A stretch of 64,000 bases of DNA from Nitratireductor aquimarinus (GCF_017255295.1 NZ_JAFKDE010000014.1:27620-91619), one strand, 5' to 3'; counted from the first letter of the stretch, positions 54,288 to 63,963 are shown. Numbers and translations are program-made. Notes: generated from the sequence alone by a model not told the origin.

Positions 54288-55748
54288 TTACCCGTTGGCC
54301 AGATCGTGTCTGTCGCAAGCCGCGCCGATGGCAGCGCGGACACCTGTTCCGCGAAGGGCGCGGTACGCTTCATGGATCGCCTGTCTGAAACGTGGATCTT
54401 TCGCCAGTGGCTGCGGGAAAACCGCCTCCACGCCGAGAAGAGCGTCGACATAGGCCGCGCCGTCTTCGCCGCCAGCGATTTCCAGGAGACGCCCGGCAAG
54501 CGGATCTGAAAGCGACAGCGCTTCGCCCGTTTCGCTTTTGCCGCGCAGATAGGCCATCCAGCCGGCAACGCCGAGCGCCGACAGAGGCCATGGCGCGCCT
54601 GTTTGCAGGTGCGCGGCGATGGGCGCGAGAAGACGCTGCGGCAGCTTTTGGCTGCCGTCCATGGCGATCTGCTGCGTGCGATGGCCAAGGCGCGAATTGG
54701 AGAAACGCTGCATCAACGCCTTCGCATAAGCGCCAAGATCTACATCGGCAGGCACCGACAGGGTCGGTGCCTGCTCCTGCAGCATCAGCATCTGTGCAGC
54801 ACGGCCGAACACGGGGTCCGCCATGCAGTCGGCCACGGTCTCGTGCCCGGCAAGCGCACCGAGATAGGCGAGAAAGGAATGGCTGCCATTGAGCATGCGC
54901 AGCTTCATTTCCTCATAGGGCCGCACATCCTCGACCAGCATCGCACCGGCCGCAGCAAAATCGGGATGGGCGGCAGAAAAACTGTTTTCAATCACCCACT
55001 GGCGGAAGGGCTCGCAAACGATGCCCATCGCGTTCTCATCCCCGGCAGCTTTCGTCACCAGTTCCCGCCCCGCAGCGTCGAGCGCCGGCACGATGCGATC
55101 CACCATGGTGGAGGGGAATGCAACATTGCCGACGATCCAGTCCGCCAGATCGTTCTCGACCGCCCCGGCGTAGGCAATGACGGCTGCGCGCAGGGCCGTC
55201 CCGTTTTCCGGAAGGTTATCGCAGGCCATCAGAGTCAGCCCGCCAGCTCCCGCCTCGCGCCTGCGCCGCAGACCTTCCACCAGAACACCAATTGCCGAAC
55301 GCGGGGCGCGCGCATTCTCCAGATCGACGCTGATGGCTGGATTGCTCCGGTCAAGCTGTCCGTTGCGCAGGCAATAGCCCTTCTCGGTGATGGTGAGCGT
55401 CACGAGGCAGAGCGCCGCGCTGGCGATCAGGTCCGGTACCGCGTCTACACCGTCGCGCTGCGGGTTCAACGTACCCACGACACAACCGATAGTGCGTGCG
55501 CGCATAGCTGTGTCATCGGCCTCGATAACCAGATATTCGCGGCCCTGCGCGTCGAGTTCGCTGAGTTCGTCGGCGCCGGAATTGAGACGCGCGACCACCG
55601 CGCCGAAGTCACCGCCCGCCGTGTCCAGCGCGTCATCGAGATAGCGCAGCGTGTGCGCCCGCGAGAACGCGCCAAAGCCGATATGAAGCACACGCGGCTT
55701 CAGCTTCGAACGGTCGTAGGCGTAGCGTTCACGAACGATTTCGGCCAT
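54288..55748 (-). CDS. uxuB: fructuronate reductase UxuB (mannitol dehydrogenase family)
   Basis: A 486-residue NAD-dependent reductase that converts D-fructuronate to D-mannonate. The N-terminal nucleotide-binding motif is HIGFGAFSRAHTLRYLDDAL. The catalytic region contains FPSTMVDRIVPA and the motif KLRMLNGSHSFLAYLG with the lysine and histidine-proximal residues of the family. Tagaturonate or mannitol could be alternative substrates; neighbours uxaC and uxuA make fructuronate most likely. It starts three bases after the GH31 stop. Confidence 0.93.
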   Translation of the reverse strand: MAEIVRERYAYDRSKLKPRVLHIGFGAFSRAHTLRYLDDALDTAGGDFGAVVARLNSGADELSELDAQGREYLVIEADDTAMRARTIGCVVGTLNPQRDGVDAVPDLIASAALCLVTLTITEKGYCLRNGQLDRSNPAISVDLENARAPRSAIGVLVEGLRRRREAGAGGLTLMACDNLPENGTALRAAVIAYAGAVENDLADWIVGNVAFPSTMVDRIVPALDAAGRELVTKAAGDENAMGIVCEPFRQWVIENSFSAAHPDFAAAGAMLVEDVRPYEEMKLRMLNGSHSFLAYLGALAGHETVADCMADPVFGRAAQMLMLQEQAPTLSVPADVDLGAYAKALMQRFSNSRLGHRTQQIAMDGSQKLPQRLLAPIAAHLQTGAPWPLSALGVAGWMAYLRGKSETGEALSLSDPLAGRLLEIAGGEDGAAYVDALLGVEAVFPQPLAKDPRFRQAIHEAYRALRGTGVRAAIGAACDRHDLANG

Positions 55749-55751
55749 GCG

Positions 55752-58130
55752 TCAGTCTTTCTCCAGATAGTCGCCCGGGGCGAACGGTCTGCCATTCACC
55801 GTAAGCGGGCGCGTCTCGCCCGCGGGCAATGTTATGCGCAGCCTGTCATAATGGGGCTCGAAAGCACCTTCGCTGCTTATGGAAAGCGCGATCTGCGCCC
55901 CGGTGCATTTCAGCCGGTAGGTGCTGATACGGAAGGCGTTTTGCGCCGCGTCGATGCCAATACCGTCATCCTCATATTCGCAGCTTTCGCCTTCCCCCTC
56001 GCCCCTCGACGGAAAAACAGCCAGCGTTCGCGCCGTGTCGCTGGCGGCGTCGGCGCGGTCGACGGCATCGCCGAGCGGAAGAACGCATCCGGCGCGCACG
56101 AAGAGCGGCATGCTTTCCAGTGTTACGGGAATGGTGATTTCCTGCCCGCCCGCATGCCAGTTTCCGGTCCAGAAATCCCACCAGCCAGCGCCATTGTCCG
56201 GCAGGTAGATGCAGCGTTCGCACGCGCCCGGCTCTACCACGCCTGCAACGAGAAGATCGCGTCCGAGCATGAAATCGGACGTCTCCTCAAAGCAGCGTGC
56301 ATCGTGTTCATGGTCGAGAAAGGTTGGCCGGATGATCGGTTCGCGCAATGCCACCGCCGCACGCAACAGCGTGTAAAGATAAGGCAAAAGCCGATAGCGA
56401 AAACGGATCGCCGCGCGAATGAGCGGTGTAACCTCAGGGTACATCCACGGCTCGTTGACGGTGCCATCGTCATTCCACGAATGGATCGTGAAACGCGGAT
56501 GGAAGATGCCGTTCTGGACCCAGCGCACGAACAGTTCGGGTTCGGGCCGCGGGCCGGCAAAACCGCCCACATCGTGACCGATATTGTAGAACCCGCTAAG
56601 GCTCATGCCGAGTCCCATGGAGATGTTGTAGCGCAGCGTCTCCCAGGATGTGTAATTGTCACCCGACCAGGTCTGCGCGTAACGCTGCAGGCCCGGAGCG
56701 CCGGCCCGGCAAATAAGATAGGGGCGCTCGTGCGGCCTGTGTTCAAGCTGGGCCTCGAAAGAAGCGCGCGTCATCAGAAGTGAAAAGAGCGGGCGGATCA
56801 GACCGACCGGTATCGGTTCACCAAAACCGTGGCAGCGCGCTTCATCGTCCCAGATTTCGTATTCGTTGTTGTCGTTCCAGGTGCATTCGATGCCCTGGTC
56901 GAGCAGTTTTGTGGTGACGTTTTCCTTCCACCAGTCGATGGTCGCCGGGTTGGTGAAATCGAGATGCGAGCCCTCGTCGTCCCAGAAGCTGGAGCGCTCC
57001 GGCGCATCGCTTTCGCTGTCGCGGATGAACAGTCCGCGGGCGGCGACATCCTCGTAAAGCGGGTGATCCTGAAGAAGACACGGCTTGATGTTGGCCGCCA
57101 AGTGCATGCCCGCATCGCGGAAATGTTTCGAAAGCCGTTTCGGCTCGGGCACGCGGTCATGATTCCAGTTGAACACGTAGCGCTTGTGACCAATGGCCGT
57201 GTAGCCGGATGACATCTGGAAACTATCGCAGGGGATCTCGTGTTCAGCGCACAGGTCCACGAACCCCTGAAGCTGCTCCTGCGCATTCTCGGCATCCGTA
57301 TAGGACATGGTCGACCCGGAATAGCCAAGCGTCCAGCGCGGCGGAAACGCCGTGCCACCGGTCAGCCAGTTCTGCGTCTTGACCACGTCGAGGACGGTCG
57401 GTGCCCAGCTAAAATAGAAATCCAGATCGCCATCAAGAGCGCGGTAGGCGCGGAAGCGACCATGGTAATTGTCGTACTCATTGCCAATGTCGAACCAGCT
57501 GCCCGCCAGATTGTCATAGAACAGACCGTAGGAACCGGCCTCCGGCGTGCGTGTCACTGTAAAGGGCAGAACCTTGTAAAGCGGATCCGTACTCTTGGCA
57601 TCATAGCCCATGGCATCGAGATTGCGCATCTCGAAACGGCGTCCATTGCGCTTCAGGTCACCCGCCTTCTCGCCGAGGCCGTAGACGAGATCTTCCGGCC
57701 GGTAGGCCAGGAAATGCGCGTTGCGACTGTCACGCACACCGGCCATGTAGGCGCTGGTGGCGCGATCGGCAGCAAGCGGGCGATAACCGCCCGCCCCGTC
57801 GCTCGCCTCCCACTCCAGCGCCAGCGGCCGGCGAATGGTCAGGCGCAGTTGCGGCGTGGTGAGAACCAGACTTGTTCCACGCTCCTCGAAAACGAAGCCC
57901 GGACAAGTGAAACCGGAGAGATCATCGCGTCTGCGCCCTTCCCACGGGGCCTTGCCCCCGGGCGCGATGCTCCAGCTCCGGTCGAGCCGCCAGCCGCCAT
58001 CGCGCTTGAGCGAAATCCTGAACAGCGCCTCTTCCAGCACATCGACCCTGAAGTGATGCCGGCCATCGACAAGAAGCGTCAGGCCGGTTTCACTCCGTTC
58101 GATGAAGGACCAGTTTTTCAGCGTCTTCAT
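55752..58130 (-). CDS. glycoside hydrolase family 31 (alpha-glycosidase)
   Basis: A 792-residue glycosidase. The catalytic nucleophile is the aspartate near residue 417 in CTWNDNNEYEIWDD, and the acid/base aspartate lies near 488 in WSGDNYTSWE; both fit GH31. The N-terminal beta-sandwich and a C-terminal domain with PLFVRAGCVLPLGDAV are normal. No signal peptide, so it is cytoplasmic and acts on imported oligosaccharide. In a hexuronate operon it may release an alpha-linked sugar from a uronic-acid-containing oligomer; alpha-xylosidase or alpha-glucosidase activity are the known options. It lies 10 bases after dctM-like gene. Confidence 0.9.
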   Translation of the reverse strand: MKTLKNWSFIERSETGLTLLVDGRHHFRVDVLEEALFRISLKRDGGWRLDRSWSIAPGGKAPWEGRRRDDLSGFTCPGFVFEERGTSLVLTTPQLRLTIRRPLALEWEASDGAGGYRPLAADRATSAYMAGVRDSRNAHFLAYRPEDLVYGLGEKAGDLKRNGRRFEMRNLDAMGYDAKSTDPLYKVLPFTVTRTPEAGSYGLFYDNLAGSWFDIGNEYDNYHGRFRAYRALDGDLDFYFSWAPTVLDVVKTQNWLTGGTAFPPRWTLGYSGSTMSYTDAENAQEQLQGFVDLCAEHEIPCDSFQMSSGYTAIGHKRYVFNWNHDRVPEPKRLSKHFRDAGMHLAANIKPCLLQDHPLYEDVAARGLFIRDSESDAPERSSFWDDEGSHLDFTNPATIDWWKENVTTKLLDQGIECTWNDNNEYEIWDDEARCHGFGEPIPVGLIRPLFSLLMTRASFEAQLEHRPHERPYLICRAGAPGLQRYAQTWSGDNYTSWETLRYNISMGLGMSLSGFYNIGHDVGGFAGPRPEPELFVRWVQNGIFHPRFTIHSWNDDGTVNEPWMYPEVTPLIRAAIRFRYRLLPYLYTLLRAAVALREPIIRPTFLDHEHDARCFEETSDFMLGRDLLVAGVVEPGACERCIYLPDNGAGWWDFWTGNWHAGGQEITIPVTLESMPLFVRAGCVLPLGDAVDRADAASDTARTLAVFPSRGEGEGESCEYEDDGIGIDAAQNAFRISTYRLKCTGAQIALSISSEGAFEPHYDRLRITLPAGETRPLTVNGRPFAPGDYLEKD

Positions 58131-58140
58131 CTTTGCGAGC

Positions 58141-59445
58141 TCAATAATTCAGAAGCAGACGCGGCAGCCACAGGCTGAGCGCGGGAATGTAGGTAACGGC
58201 AAGCAGCAGGGCGAAAAGCACGGCATAGAAGGGCAGAAGAGGCCGCAGCACCGAGGCGATCGACGTCTTGCCGACGGAGCAGCCGACGAAAAGCGCCGAA
58301 CCGACCGGCGGCGTACAGATGCCGATGCACAGGTTGAAGGTCATCATCACACCGAAATGCACCGGGTCCATGCCGAGATCCTTCACCACCGGCAGGAAGA
58401 TCGGCGTGAAGATCAACAGTGCCGGCGTCATGTCCATGAAGGTTCCGATGACGAGCAGAGCCAGGTTGATGATGAGCAGAATGACGATCGGGTTTTCCGA
58501 AAGCGCCAGAAGCGCATCCGAGATCATGTAGGGAATGTCGGCAAAGGCCATGGCCTTGGACATGGCAATCGACGCGCCAATCATCAAAAGGACGATCGAG
58601 GTGGTGACGGCCGCCTCGATGAGCACGGACGGCAGGTCGCGAATGGTGATTTCGCGATACCAGAACAGCGCCAGGAACAGCGTGTAGACGACCGCGATGG
58701 CGGACGCTTCCGTGGCGGTGAAGATGCCGGCGATGATGCCGCCCATGACGATCACGATAAGTCCGAGCGGCGGAAGCGCGCGCAGCCCCGTATCGACGAC
58801 TTCGCGCCAGGACGACCGCTCGGCCACCGGATACCCCCGCCGCTTGGCGATGATGCCGGCAACCAGCATCAGGGAAAGGCCCATCAGAATGCCGGGCACA
58901 TAGCCGGCCACGAAGAGAGCGGCGATCGACGTGCCGCCGGTGATCAGCGAATAGACGATGAAGGTCGCGCTTGGCGGAATCAGAAGGCCGGTCGGGCAGG
59001 AGGCGATGTTCACCGCCGCCGAAAACGACTTGTCATAACCCTCCTTCTCCTGCAGCGGCGCCATGACGCCGCCCACGGCGGCAGCCGACGCGACGGCGGA
59101 GCCGGAGATCGAACCGAACATCATGTTGGCCAGGACATTGCAGTGTGCCAGCGCGCCGGGCAGCCGCCCGCCCAGCACCTTGGCGAAATCGATGAGTCGC
59201 ATGGCAATGCCGCCGCGATTCATGATGTGCCCCGCCAGGATAAAGAAGGGAATGGCCAGAAGCGTGAAACTGTCTAGACCCGAGGCGATCTGCTGGGCGA
59301 CGATGAAGACCGACTGGTTGAAGGTCATGAACGTCATGAACGTCACCACAGACGCAAGGCCGATGGCAAAGGCAATGGGCACGCCCAGCACCATGAAGAA
59401 GGCGAAGGAACCGAACAGGACGATGGCGTTGAAATAGTCTTCCAT
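58141..59445 (-). CDS. TRAP transporter large permease, DctM type
   Basis: A 434-residue inner-membrane protein with about 12 hydrophobic segments. It has the DctM features GVPIAFAIGLASVV, NVLANMMFGSISGSAVASAA and CPTGLLIPPSATFIVYS. It forms the channel for sodium-driven uptake together with the small permease encoded nine bases upstream. It belongs to the leftward hexuronate operon. Confidence 0.94.
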   Translation of the reverse strand: MEDYFNAIVLFGSFAFFMVLGVPIAFAIGLASVVTFMTFMTFNQSVFIVAQQIASGLDSFTLLAIPFFILAGHIMNRGGIAMRLIDFAKVLGGRLPGALAHCNVLANMMFGSISGSAVASAAAVGGVMAPLQEKEGYDKSFSAAVNIASCPTGLLIPPSATFIVYSLITGGTSIAALFVAGYVPGILMGLSLMLVAGIIAKRRGYPVAERSSWREVVDTGLRALPPLGLIVIVMGGIIAGIFTATEASAIAVVYTLFLALFWYREITIRDLPSVLIEAAVTTSIVLLMIGASIAMSKAMAFADIPYMISDALLALSENPIVILLIINLALLVIGTFMDMTPALLIFTPIFLPVVKDLGMDPVHFGVMMTFNLCIGICTPPVGSALFVGCSVGKTSIASVLRPLLPFYAVLFALLLAVTYIPALSLWLPRLLLNY

Positions 59446-59454
59446 GATCCTCTC

Positions 59455-59991
59455 CTAGTCGCCCATCAGCGGGGCAACATCGTGCCCCATCAGGATGTCG
59501 CGCGCCGACAGCGCGCAATAGAACAGCATGACCAGGCCGGAGAAGGGTATGGCGCCATAGACGTAGCCCATCTGCACCCGCAGCACCGGCGAAACCTGCC
59601 CCGTCTGCAGCACACCCAGGAGAAGCTGCCCGCCGCCATAGACCATGACCAGCCCCGCGAAGGCGGCAACCATGCCGACGATCACCAGGCGCAGGTTGCG
59701 CTCCGCAGCGCCCTTCAGACTGAGCGGCAGAAGGTCGATGGCGAGATGCCGTTTCAGGCCAAGCGTGTAAGCCCCGCCGATCAGCGCCAGCCACATGAAC
59801 AGAAACCGCGCCAGTTCGTCGGTCACCGTGCTTGGTGTACCGAACACGTAGCGGCTGACCACCTGCCAGACCACACAGACGACCAGAACGGCAAAGATGA
59901 TGCCGATGATCGCGCGCAGCGATGCGTCGACGACAAGGTGCATCCGTTCCAGGCCACCAGTCCTGGCCGGCCTTCCAGCGGACTCGTTCAT
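59455..59991 (-). CDS. TRAP transporter small permease, DctQ type
   Basis: A 178-residue protein with four membrane helices. FLFMWLALIGGAYTLGLKRH and HLAIDLLPLSLKG are typical of DctQ. GGGAGGATTC precedes the ATG at 59991; a longer frame upstream lacks support. It is the first gene of the leftward operon and faces the divergent control region with two operators. Confidence 0.92.
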   Translation of the reverse strand: MNESAGRPARTGGLERMHLVVDASLRAIIGIIFAVLVVCVVWQVVSRYVFGTPSTVTDELARFLFMWLALIGGAYTLGLKRHLAIDLLPLSLKGAAERNLRLVIVGMVAAFAGLVMVYGGGQLLLGVLQTGQVSPVLRVQMGYVYGAIPFSGLVMLFYCALSARDILMGHDVAPLMGD

Positions 59992-60058
59992 GAATCCTCC
60001 CCGACAGTTTCGGCGCCTCGGCGGCGCATTTCCGGTCAGGATTCCCTGTTTTGCAAAA

Positions 60059-60070
60059 TTGGTCAACCAA
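60059..60070. promoter_or_regulatory. UxuR/ExuR-like operator 1, TTGGTCAACCAA
   Basis: A perfect TTGGT/ACCAA inverted repeat flanked by AAAA and ATTT, close to the E. coli ExuR/UxuR consensus AAATTGGTATACCAATTT. It lies in the divergent control region of the two hexuronate operons. Confidence 0.72.
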
Positions 60071-60091
60071 ATTTCAGTTATGGATTGACTT

Positions 60092-60103
60092 TTGGTCGCC
60101 CAA
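60092..60103. promoter_or_regulatory. UxuR/ExuR-like operator 2, TTGGTCGCCCAA
   Basis: A second copy with one mismatch, 33 bases (three DNA turns) from operator 1. Both would lie on the same DNA face, which suits cooperative binding or looping by the GntR regulator encoded at 63012. Confidence 0.6.
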
Positions 60104-60195
60104 TTTGGAAAGTTTGCGACCAGGGAGAACTATTGGCGCACCATTTTGCCGGCTGCTCCCTTGCGTACCTAATTTCAACAGGGAGGGTTTCCTCG

Positions 60196-61176
60196 ATGAA
60201 GAAGATGTCCGCTATCGGCGCGCTTGCTGGTGCAATCGCCATGCTCATGGCCGGGACCGCTTATGCCAAGACGCTCAAGCTCAACCACAACAACCCGGAC
60301 GACCATCCGCTCCACAAGAGCATGGAGTTCATGGGTGACCGGGTCGAAGAACTGACCGACGGCGAGATCAAGATCCGGGTCTACGCCAACGCCCAGCTCG
60401 GCACCCAGCGCGAATCCATGGAGCTCGTGCAGAACGGCCAGCTCGACATGGCCAAGTCCAATGCCAGCGAGCTCGAGGCTTTCGAGGACTCCTACAGCGC
60501 GCTGAACCTGCCCTACATCTTCAAGGATGAAGATCATCTCTTCGACGTTCTGCTCGGCGAGATCGGCGACGAGGTTTTGATGGCGTCGCGCGACAAGGGT
60601 TTCATCGGCCTGACCTACTACACCGAGGGCGCACGCTCCTTCTACGCCAACAAGCCGGTCAAGACGCCGGCCGACCTGAAGGGAATGAAGGTTCGCGTCC
60701 AGCCGAGCCCGTCGGCGATCCGGATGGTCGAGCTCCTTGGCGGCAACCCGACCCCGATCAGCTGGGGCGAGCTCTACAGCGCGCTGCAGCAGGGCGTCGT
60801 CGACGGTGCGGAAAACAACCCGACCGCGCTCACGAGCGCCCGGCACGGCGAAGTCTCCAAGCACTTCTCCTTCGACGAGCACACCATGATCCCGTCGATT
60901 GTCGTGATCTCCACCAAGGTCTGGGACGAACTGAGCGAAGAGCAGCAGAAGGCGCTCAAGCAGGCTGCGACCGAATCCGCCCAGTTCCACCGCGAACAGT
61001 GGAACAAGGCCAGCGAAGCCTCCATCGAGCAGGCCAAGAAGGAGCTCAATGTCGAGTTCCACGAGGTCGACAAGGCTGCCTTCGCAGAAGCCGTCGCGCC
61101 GATGCACGAGGAAACCGCCGCGAAGTCCGAGAAGGTCTCCGACCTGATCGACCGCATCAAGGCCGCCGGCGAATAA
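60196..61176 (+). CDS. TRAP transporter substrate-binding protein, DctP type
   Basis: A 326-residue periplasmic protein with signal peptide MKKMSAIGALAGAIAMLMAG ending AYA|KTL. DctP features include LGTQRESMELVQNGQLDMA, KGMKVRVQPSPSAIRMVELLG with the ligand arginine and YSALQQGVVDGAENNP. The start at 60196 follows GGGAGGG. It begins the rightward hexuronate operon and should deliver a uronate or uronide to the DctQM permease. Confidence 0.94.
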   Translation: MKKMSAIGALAGAIAMLMAGTAYAKTLKLNHNNPDDHPLHKSMEFMGDRVEELTDGEIKIRVYANAQLGTQRESMELVQNGQLDMAKSNASELEAFEDSYSALNLPYIFKDEDHLFDVLLGEIGDEVLMASRDKGFIGLTYYTEGARSFYANKPVKTPADLKGMKVRVQPSPSAIRMVELLGGNPTPISWGELYSALQQGVVDGAENNPTALTSARHGEVSKHFSFDEHTMIPSIVVISTKVWDELSEEQQKALKQAATESAQFHREQWNKASEASIEQAKKELNVEFHEVDKAAFAEAVAPMHEETAAKSEKVSDLIDRIKAAGE

Positions 61177-61203
61177 GCCACACCCGACCGACGGAGAAAA
61201 GAC

Positions 61204-63009
61204 GTGCTCGAGCGATCTCACCTTGCCGAAAACGCGCTGACAGCGCTGCATGACGAGGACTATGACGTCCCCTTCAATACGCAATCGCTGAACCACACCA
61301 CCATGATCTTCACCGGTGGGCGGCAGGCGCGCTCGCTCGACGGCGCGTATAATTTCTGCGTCGATCTCCTCGACACGGGGCTGCGGCAGAAATGGTTTTC
61401 CATGCTGCCGCAGCCCCAGGAGGAAAAAACCGAGCCCTGGGATTACGATCCCTATGAGGGCGAGACGGTTCCGGTTCCCTCATGCTGGGCAATGCTCAAG
61501 GAGAAGTGGTACTTCTTTGAGGGCAGCGCCTGGTACACGCGCCCGCTCGACATGGAAGAGCTGAGCGCCGATCGCCGTTACTTCCTGCGCGTCGGCGCGG
61601 CACAATACGACTGCAAGGTGTTCCTCAACGGCGAATTCCTCGGCAATCATTACGGTGGATCGACACCCTTTTTCCTGGAACTGACCGGTCATCTGCGCGA
61701 AGGCCGCAACTGGCTGATGTTCTGCGTCAACAACACCCGTACGCTGGACCGCGTACCGATGCGCAACACCGACTGGTTCAACTATGGCGGCATCTACCGC
61801 GAAGTGGAGCTCTACGAAACGCCGAAGACCGTCATTCGCGACCTGTTCGTGCGCCTTGCCGGCGACGCGGGTTACGAACGCATCGAGGTGTCGGGCGACG
61901 TCGATGGCAACGCCCAAAGCGCGCGGCTGACCATTCCCGCACTCGGCATTGATGCGACCCTGCCAATTCAGGATAGCCGTTTCCACGCGCTTCTCGACGC
62001 CCGACCGGAACTCTGGTCGCCCGCCTCGCCCCGTCTCTACGATGTGACGCTGGAAGCGGGCGGTGACCTCGTCCAGGACCGTGTGGGCTTCCGGCGCATC
62101 GAGCGCAGCGGAACCGACATCCTGCTCAACGGAAAGCCGGTTTTCCTGCGCGGCATCTCCGTACACGAAGATGATCTGAAGCACGGCAAGGTGACGGGTG
62201 AGGACGACCTGCGCCGCCGTTTCGAACATGCGCGTGAACTGGGCTGCAACTATCTGCGCCTTGCGCATTATCCCCATCACGAGCGCGCAGCACAGATGGC
62301 CGACGAGCTCGGCTTCATGCTCTGGGAGGAGATCCCCGTCTACTGGGCAATCGATTTCGAGAACCCAGCAACCTTCAAGGATGCGCAGAACCAACTTCTC
62401 GAACTGATCAAGCGCGACCGCAACCGCGCCAGCGTCATCATCTGGTCGGTCGGCAATGAGAACCCCGACACCGATGCGCGGCTGTCCTTCATGCGCCGGC
62501 TCGCCGAGACCGCCAAGGAGGCAGATCCGACGCGCCTCACTTCCGCGGCCTGCCTCATCAATCACGCCAGGCGCAAGATCGAGGATCGCCTCGCCGACCA
62601 CATCGACGTGATCGGCATCAACGAATATTACGGCTGGTACGATGAGAATATCGACGACCTGGAAGTGATCGGCCGCAACTCCGCGCCCGACCGTCCGGTT
62701 GTCATTTCCGAGACAGGCGCCGATGCTGCCATCGGCGAAGGGGCGCCGAAGAAGGGCTTCTTCAGCGAAAGCTACATGGCTGACGTCTATCGCGACCAGA
62801 TCGCGATGCTGCGTCGCCTTCCCTATGTGAAGGGCATATCCCCGTGGATACTCTATGATTTCCGCATTGAGCGGCGGCAGAATATCTATCAGGCTGGCTT
62901 CAACCGGAAAGGGCTGATCCACGCGGACAAGGAAACGCGCAAGGAGGCGTTTTCCATTCTGGCGGCCTGGTATCATGAGCTGGCAGCCGGAGAACGCGAG
63001 GAGGACTAG
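61204..63009 (+). CDS. glycoside hydrolase family 2, beta-glucuronidase-like
   Basis: A 601-residue enzyme starting at a GTG with GGAGAAAAGAC upstream. The N-terminal jelly-roll has WYTRPLDM and the NGEFLGNHYGGSTPF motif. The TIM barrel contains LRLAHYPHHE, WEEIPVYWAIDF, the acid/base glutamate near residue 418 in WSVGNENPDTD, and the nucleophile glutamate near 503 in VISETGADA. UidA-type beta-glucuronidases share this set. There is no signal peptide, so it cleaves imported glucuronides in the cytoplasm and feeds UxaC. It lies 27 bases after the DctP gene and two bases before the GntR gene. Confidence 0.88.
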   Translation: MLERSHLAENALTALHDEDYDVPFNTQSLNHTTMIFTGGRQARSLDGAYNFCVDLLDTGLRQKWFSMLPQPQEEKTEPWDYDPYEGETVPVPSCWAMLKEKWYFFEGSAWYTRPLDMEELSADRRYFLRVGAAQYDCKVFLNGEFLGNHYGGSTPFFLELTGHLREGRNWLMFCVNNTRTLDRVPMRNTDWFNYGGIYREVELYETPKTVIRDLFVRLAGDAGYERIEVSGDVDGNAQSARLTIPALGIDATLPIQDSRFHALLDARPELWSPASPRLYDVTLEAGGDLVQDRVGFRRIERSGTDILLNGKPVFLRGISVHEDDLKHGKVTGEDDLRRRFEHARELGCNYLRLAHYPHHERAAQMADELGFMLWEEIPVYWAIDFENPATFKDAQNQLLELIKRDRNRASVIIWSVGNENPDTDARLSFMRRLAETAKEADPTRLTSAACLINHARRKIEDRLADHIDVIGINEYYGWYDENIDDLEVIGRNSAPDRPVVISETGADAAIGEGAPKKGFFSESYMADVYRDQIAMLRRLPYVKGISPWILYDFRIERRQNIYQAGFNRKGLIHADKETRKEAFSILAAWYHELAAGEREED

Positions 63010-63011
63010 AA

Positions 63012-63752
63012 ATGGCTGCAACGGCCAAACGACGCTATCAGGATGTGGCCGAAGCACTGAAGCAGGACATCGTCGCGCGCGGCTGTGCGGTGGGCGACCG
63101 CCTGCGCACGGAACGCCAGATTTCCGAAGACATGGGCGTCAGCCGTTCCGTCGTCCGCGAAGCCGTCATCATGCTGGAGATCGAAGGGCTGGTCGAGGTA
63201 CGCAAGGGCTCCGGCATCTATCTGGCGCGCCTGCCCCATGCGTGCCCTAATGAAACGGCGGTCGACTTTGGCCCCTTTGAACTGCTGCAAGCCCGCCAGC
63301 TATTGGAAAGCAGCATCGCAGCGCTTGCCGCCGTCACCGTCACCAAGGCGGACATCATGCAGATGCGGCAGGCGCTCGCTTTAGAGAACAAGGCCATTGA
63401 AGCTGGCGACGACGATTATTCTGGTGATGAACTTTTTCATCGACTGATTGCCGAAGCTACCCAGAACGCCGTTCTCGTCGACATGGTCGAGGAGCTGTGG
63501 CGCAAACGCGCGCAAAGCCGGATGTGGGCGCGGCTGCACAATCGAATTTTCGATAAGACCTACCGTTCCAACTGGCTGTCGGATCACCACGCGATCCTGA
63601 ATGCCCTGCAGATGAAGGACGCCCCGGCGGCGCGTCAGGCAATGTGGCAGCATCTGGAGAACGTCCGCCTCACTCTTATGGCGCTCTCTGACGTCGATGA
63701 TCCGGAATTCGACGGCTATCTCTTCTCCTCAGAGGCCATCGCTCCGGCATAG
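63012..63752 (+). CDS. GntR-family regulator, FCD subgroup, UxuR-like
   Basis: A 246-residue repressor. The winged helix covers residues about 8-75 with ISEDMGVSRSVVREAVIMLE as recognition part and RKGSGIYLARL as wing. The FCD domain follows with DELFHRLIAEATQNAVLVDM and the late helix DAPAARQAMWQHLENVRL. It is the last gene of the rightward hexuronate operon and starts two bases after the GH2 stop. The two ExuR/UxuR-like operators between the divergent operons are its likely sites; relief by fructuronate or glucuronate is expected by analogy. Confidence 0.92.
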   Translation: MAATAKRRYQDVAEALKQDIVARGCAVGDRLRTERQISEDMGVSRSVVREAVIMLEIEGLVEVRKGSGIYLARLPHACPNETAVDFGPFELLQARQLLESSIAALAAVTVTKADIMQMRQALALENKAIEAGDDDYSGDELFHRLIAEATQNAVLVDMVEELWRKRAQSRMWARLHNRIFDKTYRSNWLSDHHAILNALQMKDAPAARQAMWQHLENVRLTLMALSDVDDPEFDGYLFSSEAIAPA

Positions 63753-63963
63753 GTCCAGACTGCGTTGCAACTCAACGAATACGGGTGAAGGGCTTCGCCC
63801 TCTTCTTTCGGTTGCGCGGTTCGTAGGAAAGTGATCTCACTCCACATTTGCATGGCTGTGGTTCTCGGCTCGCGGTGATGGTGAACTGATGCGGTGGATG
63901 CCCCTTCGAGCGGCGTCGTATGATGCCATCTTCGCCGCTGCGGCACATTCGAAGGAGGACACT
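63753..63963. other. possible left end of an IS110-family element
   Basis: About 210 bases without a gene, between the GntR gene and a transposase start. The 5' boundary of an element cannot be set because IS110 members often lack terminal inverted repeats. Confidence 0.3.

Noticed and set aside
54603..56783. 726-codon open frame on the + strand opposite uxuB and the GH31 gene
   Set aside because: Both leftward genes have catalytic motifs and fit the operon; the antisense frame has none.
63716..63946. 76-codon leftward frame near the right edge
   Set aside because: It overlaps the end of the GntR gene and the IS110 upstream region and has no motif.
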